Shown here piece by piece: positions 1 to 11,600 of a stretch of 64,000 nucleotides of DNA; position 1 is the first letter of the stretch, and each line of letters opens with the position of its first letter. The DNA is from Pelecanus crispus (lineage: Eukaryota; Chordata; Aves; Pelecaniformes; Pelecanidae). Under the pieces are notes generated by a model. The model worked only from the letters and a program-made list of their open reading frames with translations. It was not told the origin of the DNA and ran no database searches. The stretch covers positions 2,056,001 to 2,120,000 of the forward strand of contig NC_134643.1 in NCBI RefSeq assembly GCF_030463565.1, read 5' to 3'. Position numbers and translations under genes: made by a program.

Positions 1-1334
1 ACCAGTCCTGTGCTCTGGTCTGATTCACTTCAGTTGTAGGAGCAGCATCTCCTTTCCGAGATCCCTTGGATCTCCGCCTGCCAGGGTTGAACCGGGAGCG
101 GTGCAGAGCATTTCCTACTAGAAAACAGGCTCCGACTTCCTCACTTGGGCTTCCCTGCCCCGGCTGCTCCAGCTGCTCTGGGGCTGCTTTTGGCAGGGGA
201 GAAGCTGCGGCAGCACAGGGCCTGCTGCTGTGGCTAAAGCCGGGGCTAGGCACAAGCCTGCTCGCTCCCTGCAGCCCCCCTCTGTGCCTACATCCAAAAA
301 TAGCACTTGCTTGAAGCGGCAGTAAGTAATTCGTGCTCTCACGGCTCCTCTGCAGGGTATTGATCGCTGAATAAGTGATGCTCCTCTTCCGAGCAAGTCT
401 TATCGCTCCCCCGGCTTGAATCTTGCGGCCTGAAGCGCTCCTGCTGTTGGGCGGCCGGCGTACAGTGAGGAGCAGGGCTCGTGTTTATACATGGTGATGC
501 CAAGTGCCAGGGGAAAAAAAAAACCAGAGAAAGTGCCTTGGAACAGCTTTCTCCTGCTCTCAGCTGCTGTGCTTGGCCAGGTAGGTGCTGGTAAAGGGCT
601 TCTCCTTCCCTTCGGCCGTAGCCGTGCCACTCTCCTGCTGCCGCTGAAGAGGAACTGGCTCTTTGACCGCATCTCCTTCACAAAGCGGCGCTGTGCTAAA
701 CCTGGCTGCGGCTGCCCCTTTCCTTCCTCCCTCCCTGGCCTTGGCGGCTTTTGGTGCTTCCTCCCTCCCTGGGCACCGGGTCTAGGAATGACCTTTCCGT
801 TTCAAGCCGCTGGTGCCTGCATTGCCGGAGCGAGGCACGCAGCGGTGGCTGGGGGAATTCTCCCTTGCCTTGCGCTTCCTCTCTCCAGCTGCTTCAGGGC
901 TCAAGGTCACCAAGCTGAGCCTGTTCAAAGGCAGGACAGACCTTAAATCAGACCTTAAATCATTCTGTTACCCCTCTCCGCTGTAACCTGCTTATTCCTC
1001 TGGCTCCCGGTGCCCCTTTCCTGCGGGGAAGGAGGAGGGTATTGATCCTGCAGCCCCGAGGCTCCGGGTGCCCACCGCTGTTGGTGCTGAGCCATCTCGC
1101 TCGCTCATTCCGGCGTGAGCGTCGAAGCTGGGGGTAATGCAGAACAAAGCTGATGTCTGGTCTACGTCTGAGCTGGGAACACTGCCGTACTCCACCGCTG
1201 AGGGTGGGTGCTGAGTGGGAAGCCCCTCTCCAGGGAGCAGCGGTGCGTGAAACTTAGTTTTTACTTTTTTTGTTGTTGTTGTTGTTGTTGTTGTGTTTCA
1301 TTTTGGTTTTTTTTTTTAATTAGTCAAACTCTAC
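1..1334. other. Left flank, no gene recognised
   Basis: I see no conserved protein or repeat family here. It contains a TTG microsatellite at about 1269-1293 and G/C-rich unique sequence. In mammals the gene convergent with TASOR2 is GDI2, so a plus-strand 3' UTR could lie here, but nothing in the sequence shows that. Confidence 0.4.
1269..1293. repeat. (TTG)n microsatellite
   Basis: About eight tandem TTG units, preceded by a T run. A longer T-rich stretch lies at about 1469-1511. Confidence 0.85.
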
Positions 1335-1351
1335 ACAAAGTCTTGCATCCT

Positions 1352-1357
1352 TTTATT
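1352..1357 (-). terminator. Candidate polyadenylation signal AATAAA (distal)
   Basis: AATAAA on the minus strand, about 790 bases beyond the possible terminal acceptor. With it, a transcript would end near 1330-1340. Not confirmed. Confidence 0.4.
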
Positions 1358-1812
1358 AAAATTAAAAAAGAGGACAACCCTGTCCTCCACAGCCGTATGT
1401 TACAAAGGTTTTTTTAATGCGGCGTTTTCTTCCTGGTGCGCATTTGAGCTACCACAAGTAAGAGGTGGTGGGTTTTTTTTTTTGTTTGTTTGTTTTGTTT
1501 TTTTTTTTTTGTTCCCACACCCTGTGGTCTGGCTGTTTACAAGCCTTCCGCGTGCTGGAACACGCTCGAGTCCCAGCAGTGAAATAGTACCGAGAGGCAA
1601 CACAGAGGACTTGACACGTAGTGTAGAGCGGGCTGCCGCAGGCTCACCGACACTCAGGTGATGGTCGCTAACACCCATTTAAAACGTACACCCACCCCAG
1701 CGACTAACGCATGCGTCTTGTGTACGGGAGGTACAGCAACAGCCACGTGGAAAATAATGCATTTATCGTAGGCTTGTATTGCTTCTAACCTTCAAGTAAA
1801 CGGCTTTTTTTT

Positions 1813-1818
1813 TTTATT
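1813..1818 (-). terminator. Candidate polyadenylation signal AATAAA (proximal)
   Basis: AATAAA on the minus strand inside an A/T-rich tract at about 1806-1826. It lies about 660 bases downstream of the coding end and is an alternative to the signal at 1352. Confidence 0.35.
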
Positions 1819-2479
1819 TTTATTTTCCTATTTCTTCCAAGGTCAGCTGCACTAATCACTTGAAAACAATAATTTAAAACTGTGTAATGTTAAAATAGCT
1901 TCTGTCCTATATGCAACTTGACGGCAGGGAGTAAATCCCCGGGAAGATTTGCATTAGCCATCTTTAAATAACTTCTTTACACAGAACTAGAGCCCACCTT
2001 CCCCCGCCACCTCTCTGTGCCCGGCTCCTGTGGGCAGCACCCAAAACCCACCAGGACGTCGGGGCCATCCCGCAGAGGACCAGGACACCCAAACCGGCGC
2101 CGCGAGGCCCGGGGAGGAGCCGCACCGTGGCTTCGCTTCGTCACCTGCAACACAGAGACGTGGCACAAGTTATTGCTCCGCTCCCCTCCTCACTCCGGGC
2201 AGCGCTGACTTCTTGCAGAGCTTCCCCGAGGGAAGCGCCGGCGTGTTTCCCGTTGCCAGCGGTGCCGAGCACGGCTCGGCTGAGCACGGGCCCTCCCGGG
2301 TACGGCTTCAGGAGTCGGCCCTAAGTGTTGGCAGAGCCGGAGCAAATCCTACAGCCAGCCCCTGGGAAAGGTCCCGGCTCTGCTGCGGGACCCCACCTCC
2401 CTGCCCGCCACCCTGTAGAAAACCTGGGAGCTTCCCCCGGACTTTTGGGGGAGAAGGGGACAATCCTGACCTCCCCCAC

Positions 2480-2655
2480 TTACCAGTAGCTTCTTCTAAA
2501 CGGGGCAGCTGCTTTCTGCACCGTCCCAAGGAAGGTGTTGACATCGGCCACAAGGATTCCTTTGCTTTCAAGGACCTCCCTGCTGACGCTGGGCTTTTCT
2601 GCAAAGGAAGGAGCGGCACCGTAATTGAAACAAGCAAACGAGGTTGTTCTGAAAC
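2480..2655 (-). CDS. TASOR2: TASOR2 coding exon 23 with stop
   Basis: Encodes [20 protein letters not shown] to AAPFRRSYW, then TAA at 2482-2480. The acceptor is GTTTTCTGTAG. The last codons overlap a strong donor (CTG|GTAAGT at 2483). If it is used, the exon ends at 2484 and the stop TGA is completed by an acceptor at 2144. Both routes end in SYW. Confidence 0.82.
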
Positions 2656-5600
2656 CTACAGAAAACATCCCCAAATCCCACCGCAGTTATTCTGGTTTGC
2701 AACTGTGAGCAGCTTAACAGCGCTGCTTTGCAAACAGGCTCAGCCCAGCAAGGCCAGAATTAGAGCGTGACGTAAAGCCATCCGCAGGCTCAAAAAATTG
2801 CCAGAATTCACCAGCGCTCCAAAAATCATTTTGCCTTTTACTGCATTGACTTGCAATGCATCAACTCACACCTTACCCGTGATTCTAACAGAAATGGGAG
2901 CAAACCGGGTGATTCTTGTCCCTCCTCCACCGCCTCCCCAGGCCAATTTAAGACAGTGCTTGTGGGGGTTGAGGGCACCAGCACAGGGCAGCACCCATAG
3001 CCCACCCTTACCTGTGAGATACACAGCGAACCTGGCGCCAACGTGCTGAACTTGCAGGTTCAACAAACACTTGACGTACTCGGACTTGGGGGACGACCCG
3101 GAGTCACAGGCATGGTAGTGCAGCACCTCGATGAGATCGGTTCCTTGGCACAATTTGAGGATTAAGTGCTTCTTGCGGGCATTGGCGTCCACCCTGCCGG
3201 GAGAGGGGCAAGGTGAAGTGGCAAGGGGCTTCGCCACTCTGTCCCCTCCCAGGGAATGAGTGGGTATGACGGGACCTGCCTTTCCCCCCTCCGTGTGTTT
3301 CTTCCAGCCTCATGGGTGCCTTTACGCTTGCTACCTTGCGCTAAACAGAGATGGCAGGAGCGGGTGTCACCGTACGGATCGTGCGTGCAGCAGGAAATCA
3401 AAACGATCCCTTGCTCAAGGCAGCTCCAACAGACCGCGACTCGTTATCCCACCACAACGGAGTCGAGAGATGCTATGTGAGTGCCGTTGACAGAGCACAA
3501 AGAAAATGTTTGCTCCACAGCAGCATCCACTCTGCACAGGTTGAGTCCTCATCTCACAGACGGCTATAAAATACCCAACCCCGAGCTTCTGCGACATCTC
3601 ACCACTCAAGGACTGAAAATCAGGTCTTCAGAGCGATTACTTTGTGCTATCACCATAAAGGCTGAGTGTGGAGAGGATCTGAGATGTCATTTGTTGTAGC
3701 ATCTTCTGCTGTGGTGGGTTTGACCTTGGCTGGATGCCCGGTGCCACCAAGCCACTCTATCACTCCCTCCTCAGCAGGACAGGTGGGGAGAAAATGAGAT
3801 GGGGAAAAAAGAAAAAAAAAAACCCAACCCAAAACTTTGTGGGTCAAGATAAAGGCAGTTTAACTAAAAAAAGGCAAAAGCAAAGGCCGCATGCAGAAGC
3901 AAAAAAAAGGAAACAAAGATTTTATTCTCTACTTCCCATCAGCAGGCAATGTCCAGCCACTTCCTGGGAAGCAGGGCTTTGGTACGCATAGTGGTTGCTC
4001 CAGAAGACAAATGTAAATAACGAATGTCCCCCCTTCCTCCTCCTTTCTCTTAGCTTTTATTGCTGAGCGGACATCACAGGGTATGGAATACCCCTTTGGT
4101 CATTTTGGGTCAGCTGTGCTGGCTCTGTCCCCTCGCAAGATCTTGCCCACTCCCAGCCTACTGGTGAGGGGGGAATGTTGGAGAGACAGCCTTGACGCTG
4201 TGCTGCGACTGCTCAGCAGTAGCCAAAACACGGGTGTGTTATCAACACCTTTCCAGCTACCAATGCAAAGCCCAGCACTATGAGAGCTGCTGTGGGGAAG
4301 ATTAACTCCATCTCAGACCCACTACCTCTGCTCAGACAGACCAGACCAGTTTCCTCTTTGTTTGCAGGTCGTACTAGAAAGCCATCCTTTCTGGCCCGTG
4401 GTCTGGCATTAACAAAGGCAGCCTGCCTGACAAAAAAGTCCCCCTCTGACTTCAAACATGATAAAAGCAGGACACTGCAATGGAAAATTGTGCTCGTTTT
4501 GGCTGGGGTAGAGTTCATTTTCTTCACAGTAGCTGGTATGGGGCTATGGCTTGGATTTGTGCTGGAAACAGTGCAGATAACACAGCGATGTTTTAGTTAC
4601 TGCCGAGCAGTGCTTCCACAGAGCCAAGGCCTTTTCCGCCTCCCACCCACCCCACAGCGAGCAGGCTGGGGGGCACAAGGAGCTGGGAGGGGACACGGCC
4701 GGGACAGCTGACCCCAGGGATGTCCCACGCCGTGTGGCCTCATGCTCAGCACACGGAGCTGGGGGAAGCAGAAGGAATTGGGGACGTTCGGAGTGATGGC
4801 GTTTGTCTTCCCAAGTCACCGTTACGCGTGATGGAGCCCGGCTTCCCTGCAGATGGCTGAACACCTGCCTGCCCATGGGAAGCAGTGAATGAATTCCTTG
4901 CTTTGCTTTGCTTGCGTGCGCGACTTTCGCTTTCCCTATTAAACCGTCTTTATCTCAACCCACGAGTTTTCCACTTTTATCCTTCCGATTCTCTCCCCCA
5001 TCCCACAGTGGGGGAGTGAGCAAGCGGCTGTATGGGGCTTGGTTGCCAGCTGGAGTTAAACCACAACAAAAACATTTGCCCTCTTACTTCTCTTTTTCAA
5101 ATGGCATCTTTTAAATACACATTGTTGCAAATAACCTAAAATAAGTAGCAAATACAAACAGGAGAAGTTCTGCTTTTCCCAGCAGGGTTTGATTTTACGT
5201 GCTCCCCAAGACACCCCAGTTCCTCTCCACGTTACAAAGTCAGAGCTCCTCATCGCTCACCCAAATCAGACAAGCGATGGGACAGAAAAAGAAACAGCAA
5301 AGAGACAGCGGGGCAGTGGGAGGCCCGGGAAGGCACCCCGAGCTCCCGGGGTGTGTGTGTGTGCAGGACCTGGGGTGAGCTGGTGGGAAGGGGCAGTTTG
5401 CAGAGGCAGCTTTCGGAGCGTGCAGCTCCGCAGACGAAATTTGTGCCTTTCCTCAAGCCACTTGCAGGCTGTAACGCTCACAGAGGGCGTCTCTGCCAAA
5501 CAGAGGAGAGGAACTGCCTTATGGAGATACAGCGGGGTGCAAGAAGCAGCTGCCAGAGCTCTGCCTCATCCAGGATCACGTGCAAGACGCAACATTTCAG

Positions 5601-8600
5601 GCCATCTGATCCTCTGCAGGTCCAATGTCCTGCTGCTCCATCTCATATCGGTATTAAAAAAAAAAAAAATCTATCGCACTTTACTTGCAAATGCTGACCT
5701 CTGGCAATTCCAGACTTGAGGCACACGGTCACTCACTGATAAGAAAAGTTCTTACTTAAACAAAAATCTTCAAATTCATCTTCTAAGAGGCCAAAATCCA
5801 ACCAGAGGCACCTAACTCGCCCTGTGCCCCTGCACTGAGTGCAGCGAATGGGACACCACACTCCACCACGGTGGGCGCGTCCTTGCTGCGGTGACGAGGA
5901 CAGCGGGGATGAGGGAGCTGCCACCGCAGAGCCCTTACCTGACATCTCTGAGCTTCTTGCTCTCCTTGTAGTGAAGGAGCCACTTCCACCTCCCGCTTCT
6001 GTTCAGCTTCTCCAGCACCTTCACTACCTCTTTCAGTTGGCCTGGGGAGACAGCAAGAACCGGAGGGTAAACTGAGGGTGGAAAGGGTGCCTGGGGGTCT
6101 CTGGCCCAACCCCTGCTCAAAGCTGGGACACCTGAGGTTGCTCAGGGCTTTGGTTAGGTGAGGTTTGAAGATCTCCAAGGATGGAGATTCACAACCTGGG
6201 TCGTGAAACTGGGATCCTGTCCTGGTGTTTGAACACACTTGCTGTGAATTTTAAACTAAAGGAGGGTAGATTTAGACAAGGAAGAAATTTTTTACAATGA
6301 GGGTGGTCAAGCACTTGAACGGGTTGCCCAGAGAGGTAGTGGAGGCCCCATCCCTGGAAACATTCCAGGTCAGGTTGGACGGGGCTCTGAGCAGCCTGAT
6401 CTGGTTAAAGCTGTCCCTGCTCACTGCAGGGGGTTGGGCTGGATGAGCTCTAAAGGTCCCTTCCAACCCAAACCATTCTATGATTCTATGATTTTTTTTT
6501 TCTTCCTAATAAGTAAAAGAGCAACTTGTCCCTGTCACCTCTTGTCCCATCACTGTGCATCTCCAGGAGGAGCGTGGCTCCATTTTCTCTGCCCCTTCCT
6601 ATTACGGAGATGAAGACAGCAACTAGGTCTCCCCTTTGCCCTCCCTTCACCAGGCTGAACGTCCTTGTACCACCCCTGCTCCAGCCCCTGACCATCTTGG
6701 TGGCCCTTGCTGTACTTGGATGTTTTTGGAAGCCCAGACACGGACCCGCTATCCAGATGGGGTCTACAAATGTCAAGCAGAGGGAAAAGCAGGAGCAGAG
6801 GACACCCATGGCAAGTTTTTGGAAGGTGTTGGCAAACCAGTGGACAAGGCCAGGAGCCAACACTGTGTGTTTGCATCCAAGCAAGAGGCCGTAGTGAGAC
6901 TCACCCAGCGTTACTGTTTCCAACACCTCGTTGTCAGACACCACGAAGCCACCGGTATGAAACAGCTCCTGGTACGTGCGATCTGTTATATCTTCGGGGC
7001 TGTCCACTCCGGCAAACACCACGTTCGGACAGTGCTTTAGCTCCAGCAAGCACGGGACCTGTTCGAGGCAGACACGCTTTTGTGCACACAGCTGCGTTTC
7101 AACAGCATTTGCACCGCTCTGCAGTTCACACCGCTCCTGGGAGACCCGGGGAGCCCACCCCGTCCTCTGTCTGCGTCACCCTGGCTCTCGTGTCTCCATA
7201 GCCTGACCCCAAAGCTGTGGACGATGGTACGGGGAGCTACCGGCAGCTCAGTCTGCCGCAATATTCACTGGCTCCCATGAGCCAAAGCCTGGCTGAACTG
7301 CTCCGTTACACAAGATAAGCCCAGCCTGACTCCTCTGAGCTGGGCTACTCCAAATGATGTTATTCAGTGATCAAAAATGGAGACAGAAGAAAAGTAGAAC
7401 TGACAGGCTTCATGTTTTTGAGACATTTGTTTTTAACAGTTCTTCATGAAGCACTGTTCTTTCAGTGGAGAGAACAGTGTATCCGCAGAGACTGACAATT
7501 AAATCTACAGCTATATATAGTGTAAAATTTAAAAACCTTTAAAATGGATCCTGATATTCAAAAATGCTGCCGGTAGAAAAAAAGGACGGACTCAGGTCTT
7601 ACATTGTGGATATGTGAGGAAATGTCCTCGTTCCTGATGATGACGAGCAGCCTGTCAGCATCCAGGTGTTTCGCTTCACAGAAGCTCAGAGGCTCGATCT
7701 CCATGTGGCCGTCTTTCTTCAGCAAGGTCTGAAACAGAAATCATTGCAGCACGTAAGAAGTTTTTTTGGGACATGGTTTAGTGGACATGGTGGTGTTGGG
7801 TTGATGGTTGGACTGATGATCTCAGAGATCTTTTCCAACCTTAATGGTTCTGTTCTAGTTTCACTTTCATTAAAAAATAATCCAGCCACCAAACCAGGAA
7901 AGATGAAATTAATTATGACTCTACCCTTAGTTGGTTTAGAGGTGGACTTGGTAGTGTTAGGTTAATGGTTGGACTGGATGATCTTAAAGGTCTTCTCCAA
8001 CCTGAATGACTCATTCTATGATTCTAAGGTTTGTACGGAGAATATCTTCACAATAGTGGTGCCACACTCCTGGCGTACATGTGCCTGGGGAGAGGAGGGA
8101 GGAGCATGACAGCAACCCCAATCAGACACCCTGGTGCCAAGGGCAGCCTACGGTGTCTGTCTGTCAAAAGCATGGTGTGCTCCAGGCTGGGGCTCCAGCT
8201 GGAGGTGGAGGAAGCAGCCATTTACCTTTGTTGACAAAAACCTTTTAGAAAACCACCTCAAGCATCTCACTGTACCATGCATGAAGCCTCCTTGCTATTT
8301 TGGAGCAGCAAAATCTTCCCATGCAATCACCCTCCCCGAGTTTCGAACCCTTTAATCAGAGCTCAAGCAAAAGCCACCTTCGGGGGGTTGAGTTTGGGCT
8401 GCTTCTACATGAACTCCAATCTGTTTTGGCCCAGGGGATGTTCCGGTGATAGGACAAGAAGAAACGGCCTCAAGTTACACCAGGGGAGGTTTACATTGGA
8501 TATTGGGAAGAATTTCTTCACTGAAAGGGTTGTCAAGCATTGGAACTGCCAGGGAAGTGGTGGAGTCACCATCCCTGGAGGTATTTAAAAGACGTGTAGA

Positions 8601-11600
8601 TGTGGTGCTTAGGGACATGGTTTAGTGGTGGACGTGGCAGTGTTAGGTTTACATTTGGACTTGATGATCTTAAGGGTCTTTTCCAACCTAAATGATTCTA
8701 TGAAATAATTTCTGGCGGCAGGAGCTGAGATGAAATGGCAGAGGCGGCTCCTGGCTTAAGGGAACCAAACACCATCCACGTCGGGTTGAGGAAGTTTGCT
8801 CTGCGCCTGCTCCTGCTGCCCTCAGCTCTCACCCCAGGGCCACCCCTCCCCATCCAGGCTGGTGGGACTGGCTGTTACCTTCACTTTTGCAAAGAAAGGG
8901 TCCTTGCCCGTCTCCACCAGGTAGAACATGCCGGTGCGGCTGCAAGCCTCCTTGGCCACGCTGTGCAGGTGGAAACACAGCGTGCTGCACAGGTCCCCGA
9001 TCATCTCCTCGAAGGCAGCTATCCTCCTGGGAAGGGACGTGCACGTCCACTTGCTTGCAGCCTCCCCATGCGCCGGGACCGGCCCTCCACCCTCACTCTC
9101 CATCTCAGCCCTGCTCAGCATCACCCTGTTGAACTCGGCGTACTCATCGAGGATGACAGCAATGTCTCCCCACGAGTCCTTTAGCTTATTATCATATTTG
9201 AGCTTGCTGAGGTGGAAGGGAGCCGCGCAGCCCTGGCTCTGGGATCTGGCCCTGCTCCTCTTGTCACAGAGGGTGTCCAGCCACGGGGTACACGGGTCCC
9301 CATGCCAGCTGCTTCGCTGGTGGCAGCCAAGCCCGCTCGGCCACGTGTCAGAGGGCAGGACTGTCACCTGCAAAGGGCTCCTGCTCCGCGGGGAGAGTGG
9401 GATGGGAGCTTCTCGCACAGACAATGTCTCAGACATCGCCTGGGGAGAAAAGTCTTTTGGAAAGATGCTTTTGGAGGTAGAAAAGGGTGGTTTCCCACTC
9501 TTTAGGATTTGTTTTAGCTTATAATGGAAACGGAGACACTCCATGTCCAAAGTGTGCTGGGTGATTTCCTCAAAACCCCTCGAAGTCCCTATCAGTGACC
9601 TTAACAAATGAGACTGCCCTGAACAGTGGCTGTGCCTCTTCGAAGTCTGCAAATTTCCCATGCTCTCCTGGCACTTCTTGGTGACCACAAAGTTCCGGTA
9701 GTCCTTGGCAATCCCCTGGCTGTCCCTAATATTGACATACGGTGGAACGTGCCTGCTGCTGGTTTCCCCCGGGCCAGGTGACCAGCAGTGCTCAGCCTGT
9801 GAGCAGCCCCGCTCCATGCCCAGCAAGCTCCAGTCCTCGCTGCACCCCTCCATGTGCCCCGAGCTCGTGGAGGGGGAATTGCAGTTAGTCCTTGTGCCTG
9901 CAGCATCCGTGGATCTCGTGCTGTAGGAACCCCTGGCTGTAAGCAGGGACCGGGAAGTCTCCCCAGAATACTCCTGGTCTGAGTTGCCAGAAAAAGTCTC
10001 AAATAGATCATCAAAGGTCAAGCCCATGCATCTGTCTTTGCTGGGGAGCTGCTTTGCCCTCAGGAGCACGTCCGAAATATCCTCAGTGTCACTAAGCTTC
10101 AGGCTTTCTCCAGAGAGCACCCTGTGCACAAGTAACGGCAACGTCGGGAAGGGGAGAGTGGGGATTTCTTCCTCTCCCACCTCCATGCTGGCATGGTGCA
10201 GATCAGCAAACGCGTCAGATCCCTCGGCCTTGTGCTCACCCTGGTTGCACACAGACTGGGGCTCGCACAACGGCATGAGCAACTCCCCTGCTGAAAAAGA
10301 TGCGGGACTGGCAAGATGGATGCCGCTTCCTCCTTCTGAATCCTCAGGCAGGATGGGTTCCTTCTTGTGGCTCCCTACTGCATCCACTGCTTGGCCCCCA
10401 GGGCTGGCACACCTGGGGCAGGTGCCCATGCAACAGGACCATGGGGCACTGTCTGGAACCGGACTCATGCCAGGAGAGAGCATCTTGGGGTGCACATCAA
10501 GGACTGAGTTCTGCTCAGCGCTGTGCAGACCTGCCTTGTGACCAGGTGGAGGAGGAGGCAGCACCGATCCTGGGTCATCTGGCACAAGCACATCCACAGG
10601 GGAGCTCCTCGCCGGCTCTACATGGCACAGACCTGTGTCTTTTTTCACTTCTTCTGCACATCTGGGCTTTAAGGAGCCATGCGGGCTCTTGGCAGCCACA
10701 CTCACTTCTGCAGCACCTATTTGCTCGCAGGACCTCCCATGTTGGCACAGGACTGGCACCTGCTTGCTTTGCTCTAACAAGTGCGTGGCGGGGTCTGCAT
10801 CTCCACCATGGGTGTGAGGGTCCTGCTGGGGGGAAAAAGCAGGAGCTGAGCCTGCGTGGGCAGGTGGGGACAGGCTGTCTGGGGAGCTCTGCTGCTGCCT
10901 AGGGTGCTCCTTCATGGCAGACATCCCCTCTCTCACCAGGGAGGAGGGCTCCGATTCCAGCAGGTCATGAAGAGAGGTCTCTGGCTCCTGCGGTGGGCTC
11001 ATCACCATTCCTGCGTTCGTTTCATCGTTCCTGGGGGACTTCTCTGCATCGATGCACACATCATCGCCCTCCCCAGCTTCAGAGTTACCTGCTAAGGCTG
11101 TACAGTTGAAGGCGAAGTCCTGGCCATCACCTGCTCCCAAGGACTCATCCAGCACATCTGTCTGGTTGGCAGAAGGGCTGCTATGCTGTTCTTCCACCAA
11201 AACCTCGCTCCCTTCTTGGTTTGATTCACTGGTGCTCAGTAAAGTGAGGTCAGCATAAACGTCGCCTCCGCACTTTTGGGAGAGGCAGCTGCTCCCTCCC
11301 AGGCTACTCTGGGACGGAGACTGGCTGCTTGCCATGGCCTTCTGGTCCTCTTGAGCAGCCCCCGGATCTGTTGCTCTATCAAGAGAGGCGAAGCAGACAG
11401 AGCTGGAGTCAGGGGACGAGGTTAGTGACAGTCCCTGGCCGAACGGCGACCCGAGACCAGCTGTGCCGGCAGCTTCGCTCCCAGCAGGCACCCATGTTTC
11501 TGCAGAGGGCGCACAATCCTTGTCTTTCTGCTCCAAACTGTCCCTGAGTGTCTCCCCGGCAGCTCCCACATTGCCTGTAATGCTGTCTGGCTGTGCCCCA

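Larger units (their letters stand above)
1335..2144 (-). other. TASOR2: Probable TASOR2 3' untranslated region or terminal exon
   Basis: A good acceptor (GTCTCTGTGTTGCAG) precedes 2144. Joined to the donor at 2483 it gives TG+G TGA, an immediate stop, so the exon would be almost wholly untranslated. Downstream on the minus strand are AATAAA signals at 1818-1813 and 1357-1352. The true end of the transcript is inferred. Confidence 0.5.
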
